Source: Aequorivita lipolytica
Lineage (GTDB): Bacteria; Bacteroidota; Bacteroidia; Flavobacteriales; Flavobacteriaceae
DNA length: 64,000 nt
Direction: 5' to 3'
Assembly: GCF_007997135.1 (NCBI RefSeq)
Contig: NZ_VORU01000006.1
Location: 1 to 64,000 of the forward strand
Under the pieces are notes generated by a model. It saw only the letters and a program-made list of their open reading frames with translations, searched no databases and had not been told where the DNA came from. The translations under genes were made by a program, and so were the position numbers. Shown piece after piece: positions 37,495 to 46,291 of this stretch (within the stretch, counting starts at the first letter, position 1; every line of letters begins with the position of its first letter).

Positions 37495-38088
37495 CTACTT
37501 CCAGATTTTATAATTTATAACCAACTTTTTTGTTTGAATCAGTTTTCGCCAGTCAATAAAGAAAAGACAGAAAAGAAGTAATAAGCTCAATATTAAGCTT
37601 GCAATTGACTGCCAAGAGAATAGATTCTCGATAATACTTCCAATATTTTCTGATGCGTATTTTCCCAGATGTAATGCAATTGTGTCACTAGTAAATTTGC
37701 CAATAATAAATGCTGGTATAATATAAAGGGGTCTTAATTTGGAAATGCCCGCCCCTAAAAAAAGAGGTGTAGTGGGAAGTGGTAATAACGAATATGCAAG
37801 TACGATCGCTTGGCCCTTCCATTTATTCTCTTTCATTTTCGCACCAAGAAACTGAATATCATTATTCTTCGATTCGTTCAAATATTTAGTTGCTAATAAT
37901 GGAGCATATAAAAGCAGAATATATCTGCCCAAAACCGAGCCAGCTACGCCTATTATAATTACTGCCCACACATTCAACCCAAAAATGATCTGAAAAAACA
38001 TCATTATGGTAAATGCAGGCGGAAAAGGAAAAGGAACTATATCAAACAATAACGCGCCTAAAAAAACTAATAGATATTGCCACCACAT
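37495..38088 (-). CDS. DedA/VTT-like membrane protein
   Basis: The ATG at 38088 (MWWQYLLVFLGALLFDIVPFPFPPAF) gives 197 residues; a longer frame would need a TTG at 38124. Five or six hydrophobic segments and a loop resembling the VTT/SNARE-associated family (GSVLGRYILLL, then LPLPTTPLFLGAGISKL) are seen. DedA-type proteins help translocate undecaprenyl phosphate or other lipids across the membrane, so a transport role is possible. The match is by pattern only. Confidence 0.55.
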   Translation of the reverse strand: MWWQYLLVFLGALLFDIVPFPFPPAFTIMMFFQIIFGLNVWAVIIIGVAGSVLGRYILLLYAPLLATKYLNESKNNDIQFLGAKMKENKWKGQAIVLAYSLLPLPTTPLFLGAGISKLRPLYIIPAFIIGKFTSDTIALHLGKYASENIGSIIENLFSWQSIASLILSLLLLFCLFFIDWRKLIQTKKLVINYKIWK

Positions 38089-38365
38089 TTTATACTTTTT
38101 TTTACTGAAATTTCCATTAAACAATTACCGCACAACGGTATATATGAAAACTTTTACTAAAAGTTTCTAATAGTCGAAAGGTAGCAAATCGTGTGGGATT
38201 CATACTGAATGAAGGAAGTAAAAGCCAAAAATTTGCACACAACTTAATTGGTAGCATACGTGACTGCCCATAATCTGCTTGCCTGACCTACACTTGCCTG
38301 TTGATGAAGGATAAAATTGAAGCAACCTGCCCTATCGCAGTTTCAATCATGATGGCAAGTAGAAA

Positions 38366-38737
38366 TTATTCGTAGACGGTATTTAATTTCCAAAAACTTA
38401 TCTCAGGAGGCCCAGCAAGGAAAGTAGAAGATTCACCTATAAATTTTTGCAAATGTTCCGTCTTCATATGCTCATTTTTATAATAGCTTTCATCTTCCCA
38501 TTCTTCGTAGAGTAAGATGTTTGAGTTATCATTGGGATCAATGTACATTTTAATTTGTTTGAAGTGTTCTTCTTTCTCCACTTCCCCAATAAGTGTTTTC
38601 AAAGCAACAACCGCATCAATGTTCTTGTTGGGTTGGGTTTTATATTTTACAAAGACTACCAAGTTTTCTTTTGAATCTGAATTACAACTTAGCAATACAG
38701 TAAAAAGCGCAAAAAAAAGTAAGTGAAGCGTTTTCAT
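38366..38737 (-). CDS. Lipoprotein with antibiotic-biosynthesis-monooxygenase (ABM) fold
   Basis: This 123-residue protein has a lipoprotein signal (FTVLLSCNSDS). The mature part has the ferredoxin-like pattern of ABM/YgiN quinol monooxygenases: a first strand (NLVVFVKYKTQ), helix, a strand with ILLYEEWEDE, and a final helix (HMKTEHLQKFI). Relatives act in quinone or small aromatic metabolism, or in signalling; a periplasmic lipid-anchored form has no known substrate. It is a single gene. Confidence 0.78.
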   Translation of the reverse strand: MKTLHLLFFALFTVLLSCNSDSKENLVVFVKYKTQPNKNIDAVVALKTLIGEVEKEEHFKQIKMYIDPNDNSNILLYEEWEDESYYKNEHMKTEHLQKFIGESSTFLAGPPEISFWKLNTVYE

Positions 38738-39005
38738 AATTTTTTAAATTAATTTGTTTAGATCTCGATTCCTATTATTAAAAGTACAAAACTTCGTTAA
38801 ATAAACCGGTATAAAGTTTTTAGAGGAATGTTGCTTAGCTTAAGTCACGAGCGAAAAGCTCAAGCCAGAGGGGGATCTATTATATCACTAAAACGAAGAA
38901 CATTTTTTTTCAAAGCTTAATTGGTGTATTTGGGTTTTCGAGGGACACTGCGTTGCAAACGCGCGCGAGCTTGGATGTAAAAAAAGCGCTGATAGATATT
39001 TTAAA

Positions 39006-39272
39006 TTATTTACTCATTTTTCCAGCTCTTTCTTTTAGCCCTTTCACATTGGTAGGATAAGGATTTTGTTTTAAAATTTTAGCCGCGTGAACCAGATCAT
39101 GCACCATTAAAAGCATCATATTATTGGTAAATTCATGTTTATCTACACCAGCTTCAATATAACTTGGCCCAGGGCCAGCTTTCCCTACATAATAGGTCAT
39201 GGCATTTACGGGCACCGTAAATCCATGTGCCGAAAGATCAAAACAAATACTTGAGATAGCTTTCAATTTTGT
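39006..39272 (-). pseudogene. C-terminal fragment of a flavodoxin-family NAD(P)H-dependent reductase
   Basis: The 87-90 codon frame before the stop at 39006 reads ...HGFTVPVNAMTYYVGKAGPGPSYIE... and ends with HAAKILKQNPYPTN. This is the C-terminal third of NADPH-dependent FMN-reductase/flavodoxin-fold proteins, which have GPGPSY followed by a helix and NPIP. The frame is closed upstream by a TAA at 39273-39275 and has only TTG as start; the flavin-binding N-terminal half is gone. It is a truncated pseudogene at the edge of the accessory island. Confidence 0.65.
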
Positions 39273-39354
39273 TTAAAATGCATTCGTCCTGAATTTGGAT
39301 AACAGAGTTTTCTCACGCCAATTAGTGATAAGCAATAAAAATTGACAAAGCGAT

Positions 39355-40351
39355 TTATAACGTGTTTTGAGTGGCGAATAAAATATCTTTCATCTTGTCA
39401 ACATGAAATTGTATATCTTCTCCTTTTTCCCGATAGCTTGCTGCCATTCTAGATAAGCCTTTTTTATTATTATCGTCTTCCATTTTCTTCAAAAGATTAC
39501 TGCGCTCCTCCATAATGCGCAAGGCTATCCATAGTGTAGATTCTAATATTTCACCCTGCTTCACTACCAAATCTTTTTCAGAATACGAATGCCCAATATG
39601 GCAACGGTACCGGTCTGATTTTCCATTTTGTTTGGGGGATGTCCCACAATCCGCCGCCACAATCAGGACAGGCATAAATACTTTTTTCGCCGATTTGTTT
39701 TACATGTTCATAATCCACTACTACTCTTTCAGCAATTTCAGATTCTATAATTACATCTTGTGGGGCAGCAATTTCCTCGGGGTTGGTTTGGGTAATTTCA
39801 AAAATTGTCTCACCCATTTGGTGGAGTGGCATGCAGTAATCAACTTCCATGTTATTGAGAACTGACAAGGGCATGTCTGGATATTCTGCTTCGTTAGGGT
39901 CTTGTACCATGCAGGTTCCTCCACTTCTTTTAATTGCTAACATGCCTGTAGTTCCGTCATCAAGCGAGCCTGTTAATACAATCCCAATAACTCGTGTACT
40001 GTATGCGGCAGCGGCTGAACGGAACAATACATCAATGGAAGGGCGCCAACGATTTTCCTCAGGGCCGCGACCAAGAATAATTTTATTTTTCTTAACGAGT
40101 AAATGTTGATTGGGTGCGGCAACGTAAATATGACCTTTTTCTATTGAAGCATCTTCTGCTACTTCACATTTTAAAGAGGTATGTGGTTGAAGTCGATGCA
40201 CTAAAAAATCGCTGATACTTGTGCGTGATAAGTGCATCACGATAAAAAAAGCCGCATCCATATTTTCTTTCAATTGCGAAACCAATTCTATCAAGGCATT
40301 CATACCGCCAGCCGAAGTGCCAACAACAATAATAAATTTAGGTGTTTTCAT
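39355..40351 (-). pseudogene. CheB-type chemotaxis methylesterase, broken by a frameshift
   Basis: From the ATG at 40351 the first frame reads a CheB catalytic domain: the GTSAGGMNAL Ser motif, His in VMHLSRT, and Asp in LTGSLDDGTTGM. It then enters the C-terminal extension with CPDCGGGLWDI and leaves its frame near 39640. The second frame takes over with PKQNGKSDRYRCHIGHSYSEK and the helix up to 39355, which is the normal continuation. The junction is a run of five C bases (minus strand ATCCCCCAAAC). Removing one C restores one frame of about 330 residues. Either a real slippage mutation or a homopolymer sequencing error. Confidence 0.8.
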
Positions 40352-40821
40352 TTTTTAAATTTTTTTATAATCATTAAGAATGCTGCCATTGATTTGCAAA
40401 CGAATGAGACGATAAAAAAAGTGCCCTAGTCAGTTTTATATTAGCAAGGTTCCTTAGAAGGCATGCAGCCTGGAAATAAACTTAATACCAATCATGTTTC
40501 TTTCAAATATACCAAAAATTCAATCCTTTTTATCGCAACACAAACCCAATATATTTAAAGCCAAAGAACTTATCCCATAACTTCCGTTATAATTTTTGGG
40601 CGGCAAGCGGTGCAAAAAAAGTTCGGACAAAACTTTGGTTCCCTCTTTAAATGGGCAATAGAGACGTAGGTTTTCGAGGGATGTGTTTTAAAATTGAAAT
40701 CGAAGATAAAGTTAAAACACTGAATTTCTAATTTTTAATCGCTAAGGGGAGTGTTTCCAGATGTTGGGTTACTCACTGTAGCAAAGGACACAGAGGTAAG
40801 CCCGAGCCAACTTAGAGTTTT
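40352..40821. other. 470-bp spacer with decayed double-hairpin repeat
   Basis: No gene is visible. The right end (40752-40812) has a degenerate copy of the island's repeat (TGTTGGGTTACTCACTG core) just 9 bp beyond the stop of the T9SS gene at 40822. The middle part (40670-40740) shows GTTTTCGAGGGA, also found near 38934, so it belongs to the same spacer family. Confidence 0.5.
40752..40812 (+). repeat. Double-hairpin repeat, degenerate copy
   Basis: The core GGGTTACTCACTG is retained and AAAGGACAC follows; the flanking arms have drifted. It lies 9 nt from the stop codon of the minus-strand T9SS gene. Confidence 0.55.
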
Positions 40822-41436
40822 CTATTCTAGAATAATCTTCTTTATTGAAATTCCATTTTCGGTTTCAATTTTTAAAAAATAGATCCCTCTTTTATTTGCT
40901 GAAAACTTGGTTTTATTTTTTGTCGTGTTAAAAATCTTATTTCCCAAAATATCATAGGCTGAAATATTTATTATTTCAGAATTAGATTCGATTGTTAATT
41001 GCTCATTTACAGGTAACGGATTGGGATATATTATAATATTGTTCAATTTATTGTAATCACCAATGGAGAGTGCAGCACCATCACCGTGTACAACATTTGA
41101 TGGGAGCGATTCGCCCGATGGATTTATGTAGACTGCCGTTACATAATAATCACCTTCCCCATAGGTTACATCTTCATAAGTTGTAGTGGTGAAAAACACC
41201 ATAAAATCTTCCTCAAAATACAGATTGTAACCCACTAATTCAGATTCAATACCTGACACGTCTGGCGCATCGAATGAATAGTAATATACCGTATCTCCTG
41301 GGTCGTAACCTGGGCCACAAGTGTCTGGCCATGCATAACAAAATTGAATATCGAAGTTTGTTGGACTTGGGAAATCCTGTCCATAAGAAAGGTTTGAAAT
41401 AACGATAAAAGTGAAAAGATATAGTAGCGTTTTCAT
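40822..41436 (-). CDS. Small secreted protein with T9SS type A sorting domain
   Basis: The ATG at 41436 gives a clear signal peptide (MKTLLYLFTFIVISNLSYGQ) and a 204-residue precursor; the frame to 41472 is a less likely extension. The mature N-terminal ~105 residues form a beta-rich module of fibronectin type III-like appearance (phrases VVGYNLYFEEDFMVF and YYVTAVYINPSGES). The rest (IIIYPNPLPVNEQLTIESN through KKIILE) is a T9SS sorting domain. The passenger function is unknown. It is the first gene of the accessory island reading from the left. Confidence 0.8.
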   Translation of the reverse strand: MKTLLYLFTFIVISNLSYGQDFPSPTNFDIQFCYAWPDTCGPGYDPGDTVYYYSFDAPDVSGIESELVGYNLYFEEDFMVFFTTTTYEDVTYGEGDYYVTAVYINPSGESLPSNVVHGDGAALSIGDYNKLNNIIIYPNPLPVNEQLTIESNSEIINISAYDILGNKIFNTTKNKTKFSANKRGIYFLKIETENGISIKKIILE

Positions 41437-41578
41437 ATGAACATATTTTTGGTTTAAAAAATGATAGTACAAGTTACAATTTAAGTCTTTTTTAACGTTA
41501 ATTAATGCAGGTTAATTGGAACTAATTAATTGGTTTAGTTCTATTTGCGCTAACAGGTACATACTTCCATCCACCCCT

Positions 41579-41645
41579 GTCTATTCCAAATATATCAAAA
41601 ATTAACTATGTACTCTAACTCGAGCCTTCTCTATAATAACAATTT
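41579..41645. repeat. Spacer-module left block (restriction-tail scar)
   Basis: The ~65-bp block CTATTCCAAATATATCAAA... through TCTATAATAACAAT recurs at 42912-42980 and 44871-44940 with about 75-80% identity. On the minus strand its end would read IVIIEKARV, similar to the VAIIEEATV end of the restriction-methylase gene. Confidence 0.5.
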
Positions 41646-41703
41646 ACTCACGCTTTTAATATTATATATTGTGTTAGTGAATTGCCAATTATAATTTAGC
41701 TAA

Positions 41704-41811
41704 TTATGACGCTTCAACAATGGCGATTTGCTCTTCGGTTAGGTTATGGCGTTGATATACTGGCTTGCCTATTTGGGTTGTGAAAGTTAATCGCTGCAAA
41801 GGCACTCCCTC
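41704..41811 (-). pseudogene. Leftover C-terminus of a type IIG restriction-methylase gene
   Basis: On the minus strand the frame at 41704-41811 ends VYQRHNLTEEQIAIVE-AS-stop. The intact restriction-methylase gene at 51929 ends VYQLYNLTEDEVAIIE-EATV-stop. DNA in the two places is also alike over about 75 bp. Everything upstream of ~36 codons is absent, so this is the stub of a lost relative. It sits right beyond the 3' end of the STM3941-like gene. Confidence 0.65.
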
Positions 41812-41820
41812 TCATAATAT

Positions 41821-42837
41821 TCATCTCCACTCTTGTAATTTTGGGTCATATATTCTCTCCTTATTGAATAGGTCGAAAAGTTTTAACTCGTAATCCGTAT
41901 CAGTCAAACTATATTCAATCTTATTCGCAAAGTATTTCTCTAATAAGTTCAAATCACCATCAATATTTATTGTTTCTAAACCGCTTGGATATTTAGAGTA
42001 ACGGTTTTTATAATTTTCAGCTTCGGTTGAAATTTTCTGTCCAACACTTTCTGTTATGTGGTCATAGGTCTTAATTGTAAATAAATACAGAACCATATTT
42101 ATAAATCCAAACCAAGCAATGGTTTCTGCATATGTCCGAACTTTCGAGTCCTTATTGCTCCCCCAATACCAACGAGCTATCAAAGCTGCTACACCCATTG
42201 CTATCATAATTGTCCAAAATGCGGCAAGACCTGTTAAGGTCAACATGAGTAAACCAATGGAACTTAAAATGTAAAGAATTGCCTTCTGAAAACCTAAGAG
42301 CGAGGAACCTACCTTGTTAACCTTAAATGACTGGATGATATTTCTTCTTTCTTCTTTTTCCGATTTGCTTAACTTGTTTATTAGATCATTCAGAGTATTT
42401 ACATTAATGTTTATTTGCCCTAAATTTAAATTGAGCTGCTGTGCTCCAATTTGTTTATTAATTTTCGCTGCCCACTTGTATTGTTTTTTTTTGAAAATAA
42501 ATGTGTTGTCTGCTACTATTGAAACAAACTTTTGTCCAAAGATGTCAATTGGATATGCTACAATTATTTGTTCCCATTTAATCTCGTCCTGGTTTGTGGT
42601 TCTGTCCCAAATGCCATTTTCATTAATTATAATTTGAGGCCTTTTATCAAAAATTTGAAAAAGTCCTACTGGAATACCAAGGCCGAAGAAACAAACACCA
42701 AACCAACCCATTATGTAATTAATTGTTCCTGGAGAATCTTGCGTTATCATCCATATTCCAATCACTACAAACGGAATAGTCAATCCAATAATTTTCAATC
42801 CTTTGGCCGTCGTTTTATATAGTTTTATTTCCTTCAT
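41821..42837 (-). CDS. STM3941-like membrane protein of unknown function
   Basis: This 338-residue protein begins with two membrane helices (about 14-32 and 42-62), followed by a PH-like soluble segment (IIINENGIWDRTTNQDEIKWEQI, typical of the STM3941 family), then further helices around 187-240 and 243-260, and a soluble C-terminal tail of ~75 residues. The N-terminal half matches a family whose role is not known; the C-terminal half may be an added cytoplasmic domain. It is a single-gene unit of the island with its promoter in the spacer to the right. Confidence 0.65.
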   Translation of the reverse strand: MKEIKLYKTTAKGLKIIGLTIPFVVIGIWMITQDSPGTINYIMGWFGVCFFGLGIPVGLFQIFDKRPQIIINENGIWDRTTNQDEIKWEQIIVAYPIDIFGQKFVSIVADNTFIFKKKQYKWAAKINKQIGAQQLNLNLGQININVNTLNDLINKLSKSEKEERRNIIQSFKVNKVGSSLLGFQKAILYILSSIGLLMLTLTGLAAFWTIMIAMGVAALIARWYWGSNKDSKVRTYAETIAWFGFINMVLYLFTIKTYDHITESVGQKISTEAENYKNRYSKYPSGLETINIDGDLNLLEKYFANKIEYSLTDTDYELKLFDLFNKERIYDPKLQEWR

Positions 42838-43217
42838 TTATAGTTTCACTGGCTTTCGTCGTGGTCTTATTATATCCCTACTAACATACATATATACTTC
42901 ACACCACACTTGTCTATTTCAAATGTATTAAAAAAATTAACTATGTATTCGAACTCGTTGCGTCCTCTATAATAGCAATTGAAATTGAAGTTGAAGTTGA
43001 AAAATCCATCTGTGGAGGACACGCGTTTCAAATGCATACCAGCTTGGTATTATAAATTCATAAAATCAGTGACTGAATAACGTAAAGGAAGATTAATAAA
43101 AATTGCTCTCGTTTATTTTTTACTAGCGCGAACGTCTCGCTCGTGCCGGAAATGCTAGGTTACTCACTGAGCCGAAGGACACGGGCGAGACACCCGTACC
43201 AGCGGGAGTAATTTTTA
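42838..43217. repeat. Spacer module A (about 300 bp) with double-hairpin repeat
   Basis: This gene-free spacer holds, in order: the restriction-tail scar block at 42912-42980; a GAAGTT microsatellite at 42979-43004; a conserved stretch with ACACGCGTTTCAAATGC and ATTCATAAAATCAG; and the double-hairpin repeat at 43123-43204. The same order recurs at 44871-45173 and, without the first block, at 48870-49094. It must also contain the promoter for the gene to its left. Confidence 0.75.
43123..43204 (+). repeat. Double-hairpin (REPIN-like) repeat, full copy
   Basis: Two local hairpins (arms around GCGAACGTCTCGC and CGGGCGAGACACCCG) flank the 17-mer core. The outer sequences are themselves nearly complementary, so the whole 82 bp can also fold as one long stem. 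It lies 13 nt beyond the stop of the gene at 43218. Confidence 0.8.
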
Positions 43218-43931
43218 TTAAAGTATATTGTCAAAACAATTCAATGAATATATTGCATTTTCCGGTATTATCCAGTTAGTAATGGTATTTGAATAATCAA
43301 TATCGTCCACCTGAACACACTCCAAAGTAGTATTGTTAAGCCCAAAAAAGAATATCAATATTTTATCATTACTGTTATTTCTAACATTAACTGTTTTCAA
43401 ATTATAATTGCACACGCCTTTAATTACCACAAGATTTGTGTTTTTGGAAAGGTCTAGTGTAGCAATTTTTGTGGTTCTTATATCTAGATGTGTCAATTTG
43501 GTATTTGGGCTAAGATCTATTTCATAAAAGGGATTGTTTCCGCAGTTAAGACTTTCTAAACTAAGATTGTTACTCATATCGAGCGTGTTTAACTTATTAT
43601 TTGCGCAATTCAATGCTATTATATTTACAAATTTCTCGATTCCGGTTAAGCTTTCAATAGTATTAAAGGAAACATCTATAGCGCCTTTATATGCCGTGGC
43701 TTCTTCAAAACTAATTTCATTGTCTTTGTTTGTATTAATATCAAAATTGTTCAATATTATTTCTTTAAGGACCATATCTTCAAAATGCACGAAGGGCCCA
43801 TCACCTATGGTATATTTAAAATATTTGTTTTCTTCCTGCAAATTTTCTTCCTCCGGTAAGCTGTCTTTGGAGCAGGATATTGTTAAGAAAGGTGCCAAAA
43901 ATAAGAGAAATAATAGCTTTGAAGTTTTCAT
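43218..43931 (-). CDS. Leucine-rich-repeat-like lipoprotein
   Basis: This 237-residue lipoprotein has a signal peptide ending FLTISCSKDS with a lipidation Cys. A segment with EF-hand-like NKDNEISFEEA follows, then four or so degenerate LRR units (ALNCANNKLNTLDMSNNLSLESLNCGNN, then LDIRTTKIATLDLSKN). The last ~60 residues have no recognised domain. Such lipoproteins sit at the outer membrane and may bind surface partners; no target is known. It is a solo unit in the island. Confidence 0.75.
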   Translation of the reverse strand: MKTSKLLFLLFLAPFLTISCSKDSLPEEENLQEENKYFKYTIGDGPFVHFEDMVLKEIILNNFDINTNKDNEISFEEATAYKGAIDVSFNTIESLTGIEKFVNIIALNCANNKLNTLDMSNNLSLESLNCGNNPFYEIDLSPNTKLTHLDIRTTKIATLDLSKNTNLVVIKGVCNYNLKTVNVRNNSNDKILIFFFGLNNTTLECVQVDDIDYSNTITNWIIPENAIYSLNCFDNIL

Positions 43932-44024
43932 AGTTTTATTTTTTTAAGTTCAACGTTGTGTTTATGCTTATTGACTGGTAAACAAAATATTGCTATAAAT
44001 ATAAGCAGCATTTTTTGATTTCTT

Positions 44025-44063
44025 CACTCATCGAAGAGCACGGGCGGAACGTATGAGCCAGCG
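44025..44063 (+). repeat. Double-hairpin repeat, right-half remnant
   Basis: The right part of the repeat is retained (ACTCA, CACGGGCGG, GAGCCAGCG), with a damaged hairpin. It lies 30 nt beyond the stop codon of the gene at 44094. Confidence 0.6.
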
Positions 44064-44093
44064 TGGAGTATTTATTATTGAAAATAATTTTTT

Positions 44094-44813
44094 CTAATAT
44101 TGAAATGCGAACGGATTTACTTGGTCAATAGTATGAGGAATTTCATCTGTAAAGCCATCGGTTTCGATACCATTTTTTTTCATAATCCATCGAATTTTAA
44201 AGTGTTCAGCGGTTTCGGGTACGCTGTAATAAATTATGGACTTTACATCAATTCCGGTCCAAGAGGTTTCTTCCCAAGGTCCAATGGTACCGCCACCTGG
44301 AAGCTGTTCTTCTGGATGGTAGGTGTTTTCTATCCCAAAGTTTTCAATATCGGTTCTTTTCACATTTATTAGTCCTGCAAAGAAATCAATGTTAATAAAA
44401 TCATTTCCGTCAATTGGATTGGTGTTATTGACAGATATTTTAAACTTAATAAATTTATCGACTTCTATAATAATAGGTTCATTAATTGGATAGTCTGTAT
44501 ATATTCCTGTTCCAGAGTAATCGTCATCTCCTTGATGAACAATTGTAATAAATGCACCTACTTCATTTATTAAGGCTGCTGAAAAATTTCCATTTACGTC
44601 TGTGATAACTTCTGTGCGGTCTAACTCTTTAATAGTTGAGAACAAACCAGAACCAGTGTGTTTTCTTGTCATTACAATTACCGATTGGTCAGCAATTCCG
44701 TTTCCATCTAGTGCACGTTGGACTGTACCATTGATAGTGGCATTTATAGCATCATCAGAAGAACAACTGATTAATATCAAAAAAAACAGCAATAAAAGAT
44801 GTGATTTTTTCAT
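44094..44813 (-). CDS. Lipoprotein with carboxypeptidase-regulatory-like N-terminal domain
   Basis: This 239-residue protein has a lipoprotein signal (FLILISCSSDD). Residues ~25-130 look like a carboxypeptidase D-regulatory/transthyretin-like beta-sandwich (INGTVQRALDGNGIADQSVIV and VNGNFSAAL are typical). The C-terminal ~110 residues are beta-rich and unrecognised. Surface-anchored structural or binding proteins of this kind are common in flavobacteria. It is a solo unit in the island. Confidence 0.65.
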   Translation of the reverse strand: MKKSHLLLLFFLILISCSSDDAINATINGTVQRALDGNGIADQSVIVMTRKHTGSGLFSTIKELDRTEVITDVNGNFSAALINEVGAFITIVHQGDDDYSGTGIYTDYPINEPIIIEVDKFIKFKISVNNTNPIDGNDFINIDFFAGLINVKRTDIENFGIENTYHPEEQLPGGGTIGPWEETSWTGIDVKSIIYYSVPETAEHFKIRWIMKKNGIETDGFTDEIPHTIDQVNPFAFQY

Positions 44814-45193
44814 GATTTGAGTTTTTTATAATATGAATTATAACAAGCTAATATACTTCATTATACACATGCTTATTAAAATATATCAAACAATTAACTA
44901 AGCCCTCTAACTCGTAGCCTCCTCAATATTAGCAATTAAAAATTAAGTTGAAGTTGAAGATGAAGTTGAAAAATTAAGCAGTAGAGAATACGCGTTTCAA
45001 ACACACAACTGCTTAGGATTATTGATTCATAAAATAGTTATTGAATAACGTAAAGAAAGATTAGTTAAAAATTGCCTTCGTATATTTTTGTGCTAGCGAG
45101 TGTCTGGCTCGTGCCGGAAATGCTGGGTTACTCACTGAGCCAAAGGACACGAGTGGGAACCCCAGCGCCAGCGTGGAGCAAAATAATTTATTC
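44814..45193. repeat. Spacer module B (about 300 bp) with double-hairpin repeat
   Basis: Module B repeats the order of module A: scar block at 44871-44940, GAAGTT microsatellite at 44944-44973, ACACGCGTTTCAAACAC-like stretch, then the double-hairpin repeat at 45092-45173. On the minus strand the end of the scar block would read IANIEEATS-stop. Confidence 0.75.
45092..45173 (+). repeat. Double-hairpin repeat, full copy
   Basis: The core GGGTTACTCACTGAGCC is intact; the left hairpin reads GCGAGTGTCTGGCTCG and the right hairpin is drifted. It lies 20 nt from the stop of the gene at 45194. Confidence 0.78.
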
Positions 45194-46276
45194 CTACTTC
45201 TTCTTTTTTTCCTTGAGCTTGTCAATCTGTTCTTGGGCTCTCTTTAATTCTTTTTCTGTGGCAGGGTCGGGCAATTGTTCTTGGGCACCTTCCGGTTCAA
45301 AGTCTAAAGATGCGTAATATGGAAAATGATCAGAATCTATAGCCTCCTCCACTCTAATATCTGATACTCTAAATTCTGGCGTCACATAAATATGGTCCAA
45401 AGGCCATCTTAACAATGTTTTCTCAGCATTGTAAGTACTGTAAAATCCTCGACCTATTCTTATATCCAGTAGTTCCGCAGTGTTTTTAAAGAGCTTTGAA
45501 GTATCAGACCAGGGGATATCGTTTAAGTCCCCAATTACAATTACGGGTATTTCCGATTCCCTTGCTAATCTTGCGGTAAGCATCATTTCAGCATCCCTAT
45601 CTGTTGAAAGTGGGTTTTCCTGTGGCATTGGTGGGGTGGGATGAATGGCGTAAAGTTGTATCAATTCTCCAGTAGGCATTTTAAATTTTGTATGTATTGA
45701 CGGTATGGTATCGGTAACCATAAATTTTATTTCGGGATCTATAAGTTCATACTTTGAATATAATAACATACCATAGGTGTTGGAAAGTGGCAGTTCTACA
45801 CTGTAAGCATACTTTTTACCCAAGCCTTTATTTATAGCTTTTTGCCACAAGCTATCTGCCTCAGTAAAAACCATAATATCTGCATTCAAATTCTTTATTA
45901 GGGCGACTAGTTTATGGTTATTTTCATTTTTCTGCAGAACATTTGCAGTAAGTATTTTTACCCTGCGATCTTTTTGGGAATTAGTAGCTGAAAGCACATC
46001 TTTTTTATAAAGTGGGGTAAAAGATACTATAACTGAAAATTGATACACAAAACATCCTATTAGGACGGAAAGCAATACAACATCTTTCTTTTTCTGAAAA
46101 CTAAAAATGATGCTATATAATAATATGGCAAAAAATGTAAGTGCAGTTACTTGAAGATGTGGAAAGCCCCACATGCGTACCCACCAATAATCTGCGGGCA
46201 ATAATGGCAAAAAGGTTATTATAATAGTTATAACCCCAAACCAAAAAAAGATCTGTCTAAATGCAATTTTTTTCAT
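45194..46276 (-). CDS. Membrane-anchored endonuclease/exonuclease/phosphatase (EEP) protein
   Basis: This 360-residue protein has three N-terminal membrane helices (about 10-28, 38-55, 67-88) and a C-terminal EEP (DNase I-like) domain from residue 108. Visible catalytic elements are LTANVLQKN, the metal-binding Glu in VFTEAD, and VIGDLNDIPWSD and DSDHFPYYASL. The C-terminal coiled-coil tail (TEKELKRAQEQIDKLKEK) is lysine-rich. EEP members cut phosphodiester bonds in nucleic acids or lipids; the substrate is unknown. Only 15 bp separate it from the upstream membrane-protein gene, so the two form an operon. Confidence 0.85.
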   Translation of the reverse strand: MKKIAFRQIFFWFGVITIIITFLPLLPADYWWVRMWGFPHLQVTALTFFAILLYSIIFSFQKKKDVVLLSVLIGCFVYQFSVIVSFTPLYKKDVLSATNSQKDRRVKILTANVLQKNENNHKLVALIKNLNADIMVFTEADSLWQKAINKGLGKKYAYSVELPLSNTYGMLLYSKYELIDPEIKFMVTDTIPSIHTKFKMPTGELIQLYAIHPTPPMPQENPLSTDRDAEMMLTARLARESEIPVIVIGDLNDIPWSDTSKLFKNTAELLDIRIGRGFYSTYNAEKTLLRWPLDHIYVTPEFRVSDIRVEEAIDSDHFPYYASLDFEPEGAQEQLPDPATEKELKRAQEQIDKLKEKKKK

Positions 46277-46291
46277 TGTTGTAGTGCGTTT

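Noticed and set aside
43123-43204. Integron attC site
   Set aside because: The repeat is palindromic and 3' of genes, but I cannot find paired core sites of form GTTRRRY/RYYYAAC at its ends and no integrase gene is in the window.
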